A stretch of DNA of 64,000 nt from Aquiflexum balticum DSM 16537 (GCF_900176595.1 NZ_LT838813.1:4482001-4546000), one strand, 5' to 3'. Counted from the first letter of the stretch, positions 27,270-36,599 are shown. Program-made: numbers and translations. Notes: generated by a model from the sequence alone, not told the origin.

Positions 27270-28025
27270 ATGAAAACCTTCCTGACACTTGGCCTATTCC
27301 TGCTGATAAGCGTTTCATCATTTGCTCAAAATGAATCTGAGGAACCAAAGGAATTCAAAAATTCAATCCGGTATAATATATCTACACCTTCTATTCTTGG
27401 AATTGAAAATATTATTTTAGGGTATGAGCGGGTTTTGGGAAAAAACAGGAGTTTTACTGTAGCTCTAGGATTAAATAACTTGCCTTTTCTCAATGTTGGT
27501 TCTGACTTAACAGGTGATTCTGGAGTGAAGTTAATTGGTGATGGAAAAAATTCCGGTTTTCATTTTTCCGGTGATTATAGATTTTATCTTAAATCCGAAA
27601 ATAAATTTGATGCCCCTAGAGGGGTTTATATAGGACCCTATTATTCTTTCAATTCCTATAATAGAGGTAATGAATGGGCATTAAATACAGAGAACTTTGA
27701 TGGAAATGTTTCAACCGACCTGTTTTTTCGGATCAATTCCATTGGGGGTGAATTGGGCTATCAATTTAAACTTGGCAAGCGTTTCCTTTTAGATTTTACC
27801 ATGTTTGGACCGGGGTTGGCATTTTATAAAACAGGTATTGGTTTGGATACAGACTTGAGCGAAGAAGATGAATTACTGCTGCTTGAAAAAATTAATGAAA
27901 TACTATCCGAAAGGATACCGGGATTCAATAATGTAGTTTCCGGAGAAGGTATTGAAAGAATTGGAACTACCAATACTACCAGTTTTGGTTATAGGTTTCT
28001 CATTAATGTTGCGTATAGATTTTGA
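27270..28025 (+). CDS. Outer-membrane beta-barrel protein
   Basis: The 251-residue barrel (signal ending SSFAQ) has strands such as RYNISTPSILGIENIILGYERVLGKNRSFTVALGLNN and RGVYIGPYYSFNSYNRGNEW, then GELGYQFKLGKRFLLDFTMFGPG and a C-terminal GYRFLINVAYRF. This recalls DUF3575-type barrels of Bacteroidota. It is transcribed with no close partner; the 219 bp before it hold no gene. Confidence 0.78.
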   Translation: MKTFLTLGLFLLISVSSFAQNESEEPKEFKNSIRYNISTPSILGIENIILGYERVLGKNRSFTVALGLNNLPFLNVGSDLTGDSGVKLIGDGKNSGFHFSGDYRFYLKSENKFDAPRGVYIGPYYSFNSYNRGNEWALNTENFDGNVSTDLFFRINSIGGELGYQFKLGKRFLLDFTMFGPGLAFYKTGIGLDTDLSEEDELLLLEKINEILSERIPGFNNVVSGEGIERIGTTNTTSFGYRFLINVAYRF

Positions 28026-28421
28026 CTTAAAGTACTTCCTGGTTAAGTTAATTGATAACCTATTGAAAGAATATCCCCGAACGGATAATTTCAAACTTCA
28101 GGTGCTCTTTTTGCTTTGGGAATTCCTTCACGCTCATCAAGTAAAAGCCAAAAAATTATACACACCTTAGACCTTCGATATATGATAAATTCAATTTGAA
28201 TACCTACATTTGGTGTTTAAATCCCTATAAAATCAATTCTTTTAACCAATATTACTTAATTGGATTCAATTCTCAGTTATCGCTCCAAAGAGGAAAAAGT
28301 CTATTACGAGAATCTTAAATAAACAACAAAATTTTCACAACTATAAGGATTTAAAATCCTACAATCTTTAATCAAAATCAAATATTTAAATCAAAACAAT
28401 CCATCAATTAACTTTCAAAAA
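28026..28421. other. Intergenic stretch, no gene seen
   Basis: This 396-bp A/T-rich gap has no supportable frame. TACATTTG at 28205-28212 fits a -7 box but lacks a TTG at the right distance. I see no repeat or strong hairpin. Confidence 0.5.
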
Positions 28422-28430
28422 ATGCAACCT

Positions 28431-28898
28431 ATGAAAACAAAATTATTTGCCTTAATGATTTTCTTTGCTCTGCCATTGATCAGTAATGCCCAGCAAATCA
28501 ACGACGAAATTAAACTGATTCAATCCGCATTTGGAATGGAGAAGAGAGCATTGTTGGAACAGTATATGGAGCTTCCTGCCGATTCGGGATTTTGGCCTGT
28601 CTATGAAGCCTATGAAACTGAAAGAAGGGGATTGATGAAAGAAAGGATATTGATCATCAACGAATACCTTGAAAAATTACCAAACCTCACTGAGGCTGAT
28701 GCTGATAGAATTGCTCTCAAAGCTATGAAAAACACCGCAAGTTTGTCGGGCGTAGCAAGCAAGCATTATAAGAAAGTCAAAGGTGCTATCGGTGCAATCA
28801 ATGCCGCCAAATTTGTCCAATTTGAGAATTATATTCAAAGTACTGTTTTACTAGCAATTACAGAAAGTTTACCTTTTATAGGTGAGTTAGATAATTGA
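28431..28898 (+). CDS. Small exported helical protein of unknown function
   Basis: The 155-residue protein has a signal peptide ending SNAQQ and a mostly helical mature part with charged repeats (EKRALLEQYMELPADSGFWPVYEAYETERRGLMKER). The layout resembles Spy/CpxP-type helical periplasmic proteins, but no family motif such as LTxxQ is present. I chose the ATG at 28431; 28422 is a weaker alternative. A terminator follows the stop. Confidence 0.72.
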   Translation: MKTKLFALMIFFALPLISNAQQINDEIKLIQSAFGMEKRALLEQYMELPADSGFWPVYEAYETERRGLMKERILIINEYLEKLPNLTEADADRIALKAMKNTASLSGVASKHYKKVKGAIGAINAAKFVQFENYIQSTVLLAITESLPFIGELDN

Positions 28899-28919
28899 CA
28901 TACTTTAAAACCTATAAAT

Positions 28920-28957
28920 AAGCCTACTTCCCAAAACCGGAGGCAGGCTTTTTTTTT
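28920..28957 (+). terminator. Rho-independent terminator
   Basis: AAGCCT (28920-28925) pairs with AGGCTT (28945-28950), extended by imperfect pairs towards the loop, and a run of eight T follows. Confidence 0.78.
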
Positions 28958-29031
28958 GAAAAAATCAAAATTGGTATTTTTCAAATACTCGAGTACCTTT
29001 ATTACAACAATCTTGTTTTATTAAATAACAC

Positions 29032-30090
29032 ATGAAAAACAATAACTTATTCACTTTACTTTCACTGCTAAGTGTACTTGTCCTATCCAATTGTGATTCC
29101 AAAAAAGGCAGTGAAACGGGCTCTGATGAAAAAACAGATTCTGAAAAGTCTATTTCCCAAGAAGGCATGATATGGATCGAAGGTGGGTCATTCTATATGG
29201 GAACAAACGAGAATGATGCCTATCCTGTGGAGAGACCTGCGGTGAAAAGAGAGGTTAAAGGTTTTTGGATGGATAAAGCAGAAGTGACAAATGCCCAATT
29301 TTCACAATTTGTAGAAGAAACCGGCTATATTACTTTGGCAGAGCGACCAATAGATTGGGAGGAACTGAAACTACAACTGCCTCCCGATACCCCAAAACTT
29401 CCGGAAGAGGATTTACAACCAGGTTCTTTGGTTTTCAGCCCTCCTGCCCATCCCGTTTCGACCAGAGAAAACGATATCAGTCAATGGTGGAAATGGGTTG
29501 ATGGTGCCAATTGGAAACACCCGGAAGGTCCCGGGAGCAGTATAAAAGGACGCGAAAATCACCCTGTGGTACATATAGCTTTTGAAGATGCTGAAGCATA
29601 TGCCAAATGGGCAGGAAAAAGATTACCTACAGAAGTGGAATGGGAATATGCGGCAAAAGCCGGAAGAGAACATCAACGCTACGCTTGGGGGACGGAATTA
29701 AGACCCAATGGAATTTTTATGGCAAATACATTTCAAGGGGTATTTCCGCATCAAAATATCGTGGAAGATGGGTTCCAAGGAACCTCCCCGGTCAAAAGCT
29801 TTGCCCCAAATGATTTTGGACTTTACGATATGATAGGAAATGTATGGGAACTGACTGCAGATTGGTTCGATGCTATTCAGTTTCAAAGGATTTCCGGAAA
29901 TGCACCGCCTCTTGACAGTGCCATGAACAAATGCTACAATCCTACCAATCCTTTTGCATTGGAAAAAGTCATTAAAGGGGGATCCTTCTTATGTGCTGAT
30001 GATTATTGTATCAATTACCGTCCATCTGCCAGGCAAGGACATGCTTATGATAGTGGAACCTCCAACGTGGGATTCAGATGTGTCAAATGA
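29032..30090 (+). CDS. Formylglycine-generating enzyme-like lipoprotein
   Basis: The 352-residue protein has a lipoprotein signal ending in VLSNC and an FGE-sulfatase (SUMF1) domain from about residue 45. Blocks include GGSFYMGTNENDAYPVERP, KAEVTNAQFSQFV, LPTEVEWEYAAKAG, GLYDMIGNVWELTADW and the C-terminal KGGSFLCADDYC. Cys321 and Cys326 have the same spacing as the two catalytic cysteines of human SUMF1 (336 and 341), unlike many FGE-fold proteins that lack them. It should convert a Cys or Ser in a sulfatase to formylglycine, acting at the envelope. No sulfatase with a CxPxR motif is in the window. Confidence 0.88.
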   Translation: MKNNNLFTLLSLLSVLVLSNCDSKKGSETGSDEKTDSEKSISQEGMIWIEGGSFYMGTNENDAYPVERPAVKREVKGFWMDKAEVTNAQFSQFVEETGYITLAERPIDWEELKLQLPPDTPKLPEEDLQPGSLVFSPPAHPVSTRENDISQWWKWVDGANWKHPEGPGSSIKGRENHPVVHIAFEDAEAYAKWAGKRLPTEVEWEYAAKAGREHQRYAWGTELRPNGIFMANTFQGVFPHQNIVEDGFQGTSPVKSFAPNDFGLYDMIGNVWELTADWFDAIQFQRISGNAPPLDSAMNKCYNPTNPFALEKVIKGGSFLCADDYCINYRPSARQGHAYDSGTSNVGFRCVK

Positions 30091-30104
30091 TTTGATGTAA
30101 AAAA

Positions 30105-30135
30105 AAATCCACCTTCTAGAAGGTGGATTTCTTTT
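30105..30135 (+). terminator. Rho-independent terminator
   Basis: A perfect palindrome with 13-bp arms (30105-30117 and 30118-30130, core CCACCTTCT/AGAAGGTGG) lies 15 bp after the FGE gene and is followed by pyrimidines. The centre must open to form the loop. Confidence 0.78.
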
Positions 30136-30215
30136 GAATATACTTGTAAATTTTAATCGTGATTTTTAAGTCTTTACGAGAAATAAGGTTTTCCAGAGCA
30201 GCAAGTTAAAATATT

Positions 30216-30833
30216 CTATTGTTGCAATCTGAATACCAAACCACCGGTAAATCCAAATTGGGCAATTGGAGACCATCCAGATAAACCCACAGCAGTACCA
30301 CTTCCCGGGCTCCACCAAAGACTGGTTCCTACTCCAACAATCGGCATCATCAGGTTTGCCTGAAGCCGTATACCTACCCTATCCGAAGCATAATATTTCA
30401 TACCTCCCTGAAAGCCCACAGCAAATTTTGTGATATTTCTGTATTCACCATCTGGAAATGCCACAGTACCTGTTCCCAATTTTCCACCCGCGAAAAATGT
30501 CATTTTATCTGAGGTTGGAAAAAGTCTGTTTGCACCGATTGTCGCATAATGGACTTGCGCCGGTATATCTATATTTTCCTGTAAGCTGTTAGATCTTGCA
30601 ACGGCACTGGTTCCCATATAACTGTATCCCAATTCAACTTCTGTAGCTTCATTCAGGGAGAAACCCATCATACCTCCCCAAGTTTGGCCATCCCGTAAGA
30701 AAGCCCTTCCACCTGAGATATTAAAACCTGCCTGAAAAGTATAGCCGGTAAATGGGGTAATTTCAACGCCTTGCGCCATCAATTGGGGTAAAGACAAAAA
30801 AGATAAAGTCAAGACAAGTAATAATTTTTTCAT
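30216..30833 (-). CDS. Outer-membrane beta-barrel protein
   Basis: The 205-residue exported barrel (signal ending LMAQG) has strands such as VEITPFTGYTFQAGFNISGG, GGMMGFSLNEATEVELGYSYMG and a C-terminal FGFTGGLVFRLQQ typical of an eight-stranded outer-membrane barrel. It is a single gene convergent with the FGE gene. Function unknown. Confidence 0.78.
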   Translation of the reverse strand: MKKLLLVLTLSFLSLPQLMAQGVEITPFTGYTFQAGFNISGGRAFLRDGQTWGGMMGFSLNEATEVELGYSYMGTSAVARSNSLQENIDIPAQVHYATIGANRLFPTSDKMTFFAGGKLGTGTVAFPDGEYRNITKFAVGFQGGMKYYASDRVGIRLQANLMMPIVGVGTSLWWSPGSGTAVGLSGWSPIAQFGFTGGLVFRLQQ

Positions 30834-31097
30834 TGGTTTCTAAGTTAAATTTCTATAAGATTAGCTTTAATAAAATGGTATTTGAATTTATGAAATCCTT
30901 GATTCTACTCAAGTCAAACAAAAGATAAAAGTATGAATAATCAGAATCATTTAAAAAACAACCCGGTCAAAAATTTCTCTCTTATGCCAAGGTTATTGGA
31001 ATCTTTGCAAAAACAAAAAATATAATTTTTAAAAAGTCCCAAAAACCTTTAAAAACCCATTGATAGTATTGAGGCATGATGGCTTAATCAATAAAAT

Positions 31098-31853
31098 TCA
31101 ATCCACATGATCACTGGGAAATTCTACAAATGTGGGAAGTTTATTCTTCATGAAATTCAGGTTAATAGTCACCCATATTACCGGACCATGGTTGATTCTG
31201 GCCACGGTGGGACTGGTATTGATATACCTGATCACATATCCCAGAGAGTAAACAAAATTCCCTTTACCCAGCTGTCCCAAAAAATGTGTCCTATGCTCAT
31301 GCCTGACTCCATTGGGACCTGGACCTGTCCGGAACAATGCTTCATTGAGCATCGTCGTTGTAAACCGGGTATTTTTGCTGATGACATTGCCCCAGGCATA
31401 CCTCAGGGCATTGTTAAAACGCCACCTGTGATTGAAAGAAAAACCATCCGCCAGATTCCCCGCTTCAAGATTTTGAATAAAGCGGGCATCATACCTGAAC
31501 CTGAAACTGGTACTCAGCTTTTTAGTGGAAGGTACCCTGTAAATGGTCTGCATCCAGGGTCGGTGTTCCGGTCTGATCAGGCTTCCTTCTGAATTCGGAG
31601 TTCCTAATTTCAAAAAGCCATAACCAACGGTAGTGACAAAATTGTCTCTTTTAGGGTGGTAGGTAAGACCAGTCCTATAAATAAAAAACAACTCGTTGAC
31701 AAAATGGGCATCATTCCATACAGCAAGTCTATTTGAAACCTGAGCGGAAGTCATTACTCCCCACCACACTTCATTAACAAAGGAAATTTCCTGCTGGGCA
31801 ATACCGGAATGAAATACAAAACAAAAAATCAAAATCTTAATAAAACGCATCAT
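31098..31853 (-). CDS. DUF2490 outer-membrane barrel protein (copy B)
   Basis: The 251-residue protein is a close paralog of the DUF2490 gene at 24833-25606: SFVNEVWWGVMTSAQVSNRLAVWNDAHF, GLTYHPKRDNFVTTVGYGFLKLG, EGSLIRPEHRPWMQTIYRVP and FSFNHRWRFNNALRYAW align block by block. I start at the ATG at 31853 because it begins the signal peptide (MMRFIKILIFCFVFHSG). Role unknown. Confidence 0.84.
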   Translation of the reverse strand: MMRFIKILIFCFVFHSGIAQQEISFVNEVWWGVMTSAQVSNRLAVWNDAHFVNELFFIYRTGLTYHPKRDNFVTTVGYGFLKLGTPNSEGSLIRPEHRPWMQTIYRVPSTKKLSTSFRFRYDARFIQNLEAGNLADGFSFNHRWRFNNALRYAWGNVISKNTRFTTTMLNEALFRTGPGPNGVRHEHRTHFLGQLGKGNFVYSLGYVIRYINTSPTVARINHGPVIWVTINLNFMKNKLPTFVEFPSDHVD

Positions 31854-31943
31854 TGTTTGTTTAAAACCAACCCTGCAAACATACAAATTTGATGGCAGAG
31901 TGGCTTTGAGATTTTCTAAAGAAATCCGGATACTACGAATTAA

Positions 31944-33665
31944 TTATTTGTTGAGCACTTCTATCAACGGCGCTCCTGTTGCCCCGGAAGGTGCATTTAT
32001 CCTAAAATACAGGGAAAGAGTCAGCGCAATATCCACAGTTTCTACCTCTCTGAAAATAGTTTTTGGCTTAAGCCCGTTGCCGGCAAAAATAATGGGGACA
32101 AAGGTATCATACCGCCAAGGAGAGCCATGGGTACTAGCTACCGTAAGCCCATCAAAATCGTTGACGAACCAATGGGGCTCAAGTACCAGATAAATATCAC
32201 CGGAACGTTTGGGATTGAAATTCCGAAGTATCTGCCGGTACAGTCGGGTATCTGGCATTTTTCCCTCGATCAAGTCAATACTTGGTACTGCATATGCTAT
32301 ACCATTAATTTTTGTGAGTTCCCCGGCAATGGTACGGGAGACTTCATCAATATCCAGTTTGTGTTTTTTAAGAATTTCCTTATTCAGGTAGATATAGGGA
32401 TGATTATAACCAGAAATTATTTCCGAGGCTTCCCCATATATGGATTTGATATTTGCAATGACCTGTTGTTTTTCCAAACTGTCAGGATTAAAATATTGCG
32501 CCTCTATGCCAAAACCATTTAACCTCCCGGGGACTTCGGCCGCACCGTGGTCAGAGGAAAGGACGATAAGGGTATTTTCGAGACCAATATGCTTATCTAC
32601 AAACTCAAAAAGTTCAGACAAGATCTTGTCTACTCGAAGTAGATTGTCTTCGAGTTCAAGACTTGAGGGTCCGAAGACATGTCCTACATAGTCAGTGGAG
32701 GAAAAACTGATAGATAGATAATCGGTGATTTCATCTTGCCCCAGCCTTTCCTGGATAATCAGTTCCTGGGCAAATTTATGGGTGAGCTCATCACCGGCCG
32801 GACTAAGCGTCAAAAGCGTTGTGAATAGTTGGCTATCAGCAGGGCCGAAGGAATGGGGAAAAACAACACCAAAACCCGGAAGGTTGATTTCCCAGGGCAT
32901 ATCATCATAATCACCAAAGGTATATGTGGATTTATCATGCATCAAATCCCAATTGGTATTGGCATAGGCCTGTGCAAAACCTTTCTTATTCCAGGCATCG
33001 ACCCATGAAGGATAAGCATCATAATAATAGGTGCTGCTTACAAAACCACCGCTGGTCTTTGAAAACCAAAAGGCTTTACCTGCATGACCAGCCATTGTAA
33101 CAGCACCTCTGTCCTTTACAGATACGCCAAAGATCTTTGCCTTCCCATTGGTGCTAAGTGTAAGTTCGTCACTGAAAGTGGTAGTCAACAGGTTTGCAGG
33201 AGACCTACCATCAGACATACCCACCTTTATAGTTGGATCTTTTTCAATGCTTATGCCCGAAGTCGATGCTTCACCAAGTATAGCATATCGACTATCTTCG
33301 ATATTATAAACCAACCGCCCCAGTTCCCTATCAAACCAAACATTCCCTATCAGACCATGGTCAGCAGGATCCGCTCCGGTTGCCAGCGTTGCATGTCCTA
33401 CAACAGTTTCGGTATTGGCATGACGGTGGTGGGCATTTTCATAAACGACCCCATTTTCATAGAGATATCGGAATCCCCCTGGTCCGAATCGATCAATTAT
33501 TGATGCCGGCATATCCCCTCTGAGTTGATCTATGGTGATCTGTAATATCAATCTTGGAGAATTCTCTAGTACACCCTGTGCTTTGCCATGTGCTATGGTT
33601 AGCATAACAATAGCAGCTACTAAAAATAATTGCAAACTTGTTTTGATTCTTACAGGCATTTTCAA
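31944..33665 (-). CDS. PafA-like alkaline phosphatase
   Basis: The 573-residue exported enzyme belongs to the alkaline phosphatase superfamily and fits the PafA group. Metal ligands can be placed in TIDQLRGDM (Asp46), STDYVGHVFGP, LSSDHGAAEVPG and ASTHGSPWRYD. The nucleophile is Thr87 in NTETVVGHATLATG, and Lys and Arg in SVKDRGAV match the PafA monoesterase signature. So it should cleave phosphate monoesters in the periplasm. A signal peptide ends near GKAQG. There is no CxPxR, so it is not a formylglycine sulfatase. Confidence 0.9.
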   Translation of the reverse strand: MKMPVRIKTSLQLFLVAAIVMLTIAHGKAQGVLENSPRLILQITIDQLRGDMPASIIDRFGPGGFRYLYENGVVYENAHHRHANTETVVGHATLATGADPADHGLIGNVWFDRELGRLVYNIEDSRYAILGEASTSGISIEKDPTIKVGMSDGRSPANLLTTTFSDELTLSTNGKAKIFGVSVKDRGAVTMAGHAGKAFWFSKTSGGFVSSTYYYDAYPSWVDAWNKKGFAQAYANTNWDLMHDKSTYTFGDYDDMPWEINLPGFGVVFPHSFGPADSQLFTTLLTLSPAGDELTHKFAQELIIQERLGQDEITDYLSISFSSTDYVGHVFGPSSLELEDNLLRVDKILSELFEFVDKHIGLENTLIVLSSDHGAAEVPGRLNGFGIEAQYFNPDSLEKQQVIANIKSIYGEASEIISGYNHPYIYLNKEILKKHKLDIDEVSRTIAGELTKINGIAYAVPSIDLIEGKMPDTRLYRQILRNFNPKRSGDIYLVLEPHWFVNDFDGLTVASTHGSPWRYDTFVPIIFAGNGLKPKTIFREVETVDIALTLSLYFRINAPSGATGAPLIEVLNK

Positions 33666-33723
33666 TTTTAGCTTTGATCTGTTAAGGTAATGCTTAATTA
33701 TATTTAAAAAAAACAGTAAACCA

Positions 33724-33755
33724 ATCGCCCACCCTGCTAATGCAAGATGGGCGAT
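33724..33755 (-). terminator. Terminator for the leftward DUF1214 remnant
   Basis: ATCGCCCA (33724-33731) pairs with TGGGCGAT (33748-33755). Read leftward it is followed by a short gap and a T-run (A-run on the given strand near 33705-33714). Confidence 0.65.
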
Positions 33756-33761
33756 ATATAC

Positions 33762-34307
33762 TCAATCCACCACTTCAAAATCAGGCAATACAAAGGTCTT
33801 GTCAAAGTAAGCCTGCAATGGCGCATATAACCTAAAGATTACAAACCAGCCATCAGTGCCTACCGCCTTCATGTAGTTGCTTTCATAACCTTCCGGTGCC
33901 TTGGCACCAATGTAGATGTCAATGGATCCATCCGCATTGCGTTTGATGTCCTGCATCCTGCTGTTGATGGCCACCGAACTTACCTTTGGATTTGGGTCTC
34001 CGTTATCATAATGACGCCTGGTATCCTGACTGTACAAATCCACCGCCCAGAATTGGGCAGTCGGCACATCAGCAGGAACTCTCAACCGGTAGGTCTTATC
34101 CGCCCGAAAAAAATTGCCCTTGCTGTCGCGTTTGGCAGCCAGGTAAACCTGACCTTTTCCGATATAAGGGTTAACCATGCCTTCGCTGCTGGTAACGGCA
34201 TCATAAAACCAGGCCGTGCGCTCGTCAAGCTCCACCTTGGTATAAGTAATCTGCGGAATAGAAAAATCTATCGTCTTATACCATTGCGACTCCGGCCAAT
34301 AGGAAAT
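33762..34307 (-). pseudogene. Truncated DUF1254/DUF1214-family gene
   Basis: The frame is open from a stop just above 34307 down to its TGA-type end near 33762 and encodes the C-terminal DUF1214 domain: ERTAWFYDAVTSSEGM, YLAAKRDSKGNFFRADKTYRLRVPADVP, FWAVDLYSQDTRRHYDNG, SIDIYIGAKAPEGYESNY and a Pro-rich end. Complete members have a DUF1254 domain first and are about 450 residues; here no ATG occurs before VELDERTAWFYD and the frame is stopped about 24 codons above it. So the 5' half is lost. Its base composition is less A/T-rich than its neighbours. It borders the defence locus. Confidence 0.75.
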
Positions 34308-34527
34308 TTAACCTTCTAAAAAAAAATCAAGTATGGCTTCCCTCAAATATCCTGTTAAAACTCTTTCCAAAAATCCTATTCTATTTACTTCAAATGAACT
34401 CCGTTGCCCTTCAAATCATAGGAAAGCAAACGGCAAAAATGCTAAGCGAATAAATCTGTTTCTCCAATATCTTGTCCCCACTGACATTTTCATTTAAAAA
34501 TCACCCAATCATTTCCACAATAAAAAG

Positions 34528-34535
34528 TAAATTTG
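34528..34535 (+). promoter_or_regulatory. Candidate -7 box for the restriction operon
   Basis: TAAATTTG matches TAnnTTTG and lies 33 bp before the mod ATG, implying a leader of about 25-30 nt. No TTG is found 17-23 bp upstream, so support is weak. The rest of 34308-34568 holds nothing else I can support. Confidence 0.35.
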
Positions 34536-34568
34536 ATATTTAGGTTAGAATTAGAAGATATTATAAAT

Positions 34569-36596
34569 ATGGAAGGAACAAGTTTGACTCCCCAACAAGA
34601 AAAAATCAACGCCCTCCGTGAGGTATTGCCGGAGGTGTTCAGCGAGGGAAAAATTGATTGGGAAAAACTGAAAGCCACTTTGGGGGAAAACATCAATTTT
34701 TCAAACGAACGCTATGTACTGAATTGGGCAGGGAAAAGCGATGCCTTTAAGGTCTTACAGACTCCATCTTCCAAGACTTTGATTCCTGCCAAAGATGAAA
34801 GCATCAACTTTGACGAAACCGAAAACATATTTATAGAAGGAGAAAATCTGGAAGTGCTCAAAGTACTTCAAAAAAGCTACTTCGGTAAAGTCAAAATGAT
34901 CTATATAGATCCGCCTTACAACACAGGAAATGATTCCTTTATCTATCCGGACAAGTTCAGTGAAAGTAAAGCCGATTATGAAAAACGTGTAGGAGACAAG
35001 GATGAAGAGGGCTTCCTGACCAAAGATGGCATGTTCCGAAAGAACAGCAAAGAAAATGGTCAATACCACAGCAATTGGCTCAATATGATGATGCCGCGGC
35101 TTTACTTGGCCAAAAACCTAATGCGTCAGGATGGGGTGATTTTTGTTTCCATTGATGACAATGAAGTGCATAATCTTCGGTTATTGATGAATGAAATTTT
35201 TGGGGAGGAGAATTTTGTTGGAAATATTATCTGGAAAAATGTAACCGATAACAATCCAACAAATATTGCTATTGAACATGAGTATGTTATTTGCTTCGCA
35301 AAAAATAAAAATAACATTGAACCAATATGGAAATCTAAAATTTCCGATGTGAAAGACTTGTTAATTCAAGTTGGCGAAAATTTAATTTCCCGGTTCAAAG
35401 ATCCCATAGAATTACAAGAGCAATATTCGAAATGGTTTAGGGAAAATAAAAATCAACTTTGGCCACTCGAAAACTATAAGTTTATAGACACTCATGGCAT
35501 ATATTCGGGAGAAAGAGGTGTACATAACCCGGGCAAAGAGGGGTATCGTTACGATATAATTCATCCTGTAACAAAAAAGGCATGTAAACAACCTTTAATG
35601 GGATATAGGTTTCCAGAAGATACGATGAAAAAAATGATTGATGATGGAAAAATCATTTTTGGCGATGACGAAGATAAATTGGTAGAAATAAAAGTTTACG
35701 CAAAAGATTATTTACAAAAATTAAGTTCAATCCTTCAAATTGATGGGAGAACAGGAGCTAATGAATTAAAAGCTCTTTTTCCTGAAATGAAAAAAGTGTT
35801 TACTAATCCAAAAACAATAAAAATGCTTGAAGAATTAATTTCCTTTTCAAGTGATGGGAAAGATATAATTCTTGATTTTTTTGGAGGATCAGGGTCTACT
35901 GCTCACGCAGTAATGAAACTGAATAAAGAAATTGAAATTCCAAGGCAGTATATTTTAGTACAACTTCCTGAGCAAAGTGATGCAAAATCAGAGTCCTACA
36001 ATTCTGGATACCCACTCATTACTGATATAACAAAAGAACGGATCCGCAGGTCAGCCAATAAAATCAAAGCCGAAATCGACACCGAAATCATAAAGCTTCA
36101 ATCTGAAATCCAAAAGCTTCAGGGTGAACTCCCAACAGAAGAAACCCTCAACAAAATCTCAAATCTCCGGTCTCAAATCTCAAATCTAAAATCCCAGGAC
36201 TTGGGTTTCAAGGTAATGAAACTGGAAGAAAGCAACTTCAAACAATGGCAACAGATAGAAGGGCATGATGTCAAGGCCCTTGCCGAACAGATCAAATTGT
36301 TTGTAGACCCTGTTTCAGAATCTGCTACGATTGAAAATATGGTGTACGAACTGCTCTTAAAAAGCGGAAAAGACCTGAACAGCACCATCAGACAAAAAGA
36401 AGGCTATTTTACTATCAATGACAATGAATTAGTTTTTATATTAGAAAAAGCAAATCAGGATATTTTGGATGAGGTAATTTCCCTCAAACCCATAAAAGTG
36501 ATTGCTTTGGATAGACTTTTCAAAGGCAATGACCAACTGAAAACAAATGCCGTATTGCAGATGCGTGATGCAGGAGTGGAATTTAAAACGATATAA
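34569..36596 (+). CDS. mod: Type III restriction-modification methyltransferase (Mod)
   Basis: This beta-class adenine-N6 methyltransferase of 675 residues is the Mod subunit, which recognises the DNA site for both methylation and cutting. Motif IV is DPPYN at about 114-118 and motif I is DFFGGSGST near 435-443, in the beta-class order. The stretch between them is the target-recognition region and is visibly more A/T-rich than the flanks. A coiled-coil-like stretch (KLQSEIQKLQGELPTEE) follows motif I and includes an in-frame heptanucleotide repeat. I start at the ATG at 34569; a TTG at 34533 is open but less likely. It leads a tight four-gene operon. Confidence 0.92.
   Translation: MEGTSLTPQQEKINALREVLPEVFSEGKIDWEKLKATLGENINFSNERYVLNWAGKSDAFKVLQTPSSKTLIPAKDESINFDETENIFIEGENLEVLKVLQKSYFGKVKMIYIDPPYNTGNDSFIYPDKFSESKADYEKRVGDKDEEGFLTKDGMFRKNSKENGQYHSNWLNMMMPRLYLAKNLMRQDGVIFVSIDDNEVHNLRLLMNEIFGEENFVGNIIWKNVTDNNPTNIAIEHEYVICFAKNKNNIEPIWKSKISDVKDLLIQVGENLISRFKDPIELQEQYSKWFRENKNQLWPLENYKFIDTHGIYSGERGVHNPGKEGYRYDIIHPVTKKACKQPLMGYRFPEDTMKKMIDDGKIIFGDDEDKLVEIKVYAKDYLQKLSSILQIDGRTGANELKALFPEMKKVFTNPKTIKMLEELISFSSDGKDIILDFFGGSGSTAHAVMKLNKEIEIPRQYILVQLPEQSDAKSESYNSGYPLITDITKERIRRSANKIKAEIDTEIIKLQSEIQKLQGELPTEETLNKISNLRSQISNLKSQDLGFKVMKLEESNFKQWQQIEGHDVKALAEQIKLFVDPVSESATIENMVYELLLKSGKDLNSTIRQKEGYFTINDNELVFILEKANQDILDEVISLKPIKVIALDRLFKGNDQLKTNAVLQMRDAGVEFKTI
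36156..36190. repeat. Heptanucleotide array inside mod
   Basis: Five 7-mers in a row: ATCTCAA, ATCTCCG, GTCTCAA, ATCTCAA, ATCTAAA, followed by a decayed sixth. They encode ISNLRSQISNLKSQ in the mod frame. The same heptamer family occurs outside genes at 56769-56824. A one-unit change would shift the reading frame. Confidence 0.75.
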
Positions 36597-36599
36597 GCT

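Noticed and set aside
31107-31592. 161-residue frame on the plus strand opposite DUF2490 copy B
   Set aside because: The minus-strand protein matches a known family over its whole length; the plus-strand frame has no recognisable features.
31944-33665. Sulfatase as a target of the nearby formylglycine enzyme
   Set aside because: The protein has the Thr nucleophile and Lys/Arg pair of PafA and no CxPxR motif.
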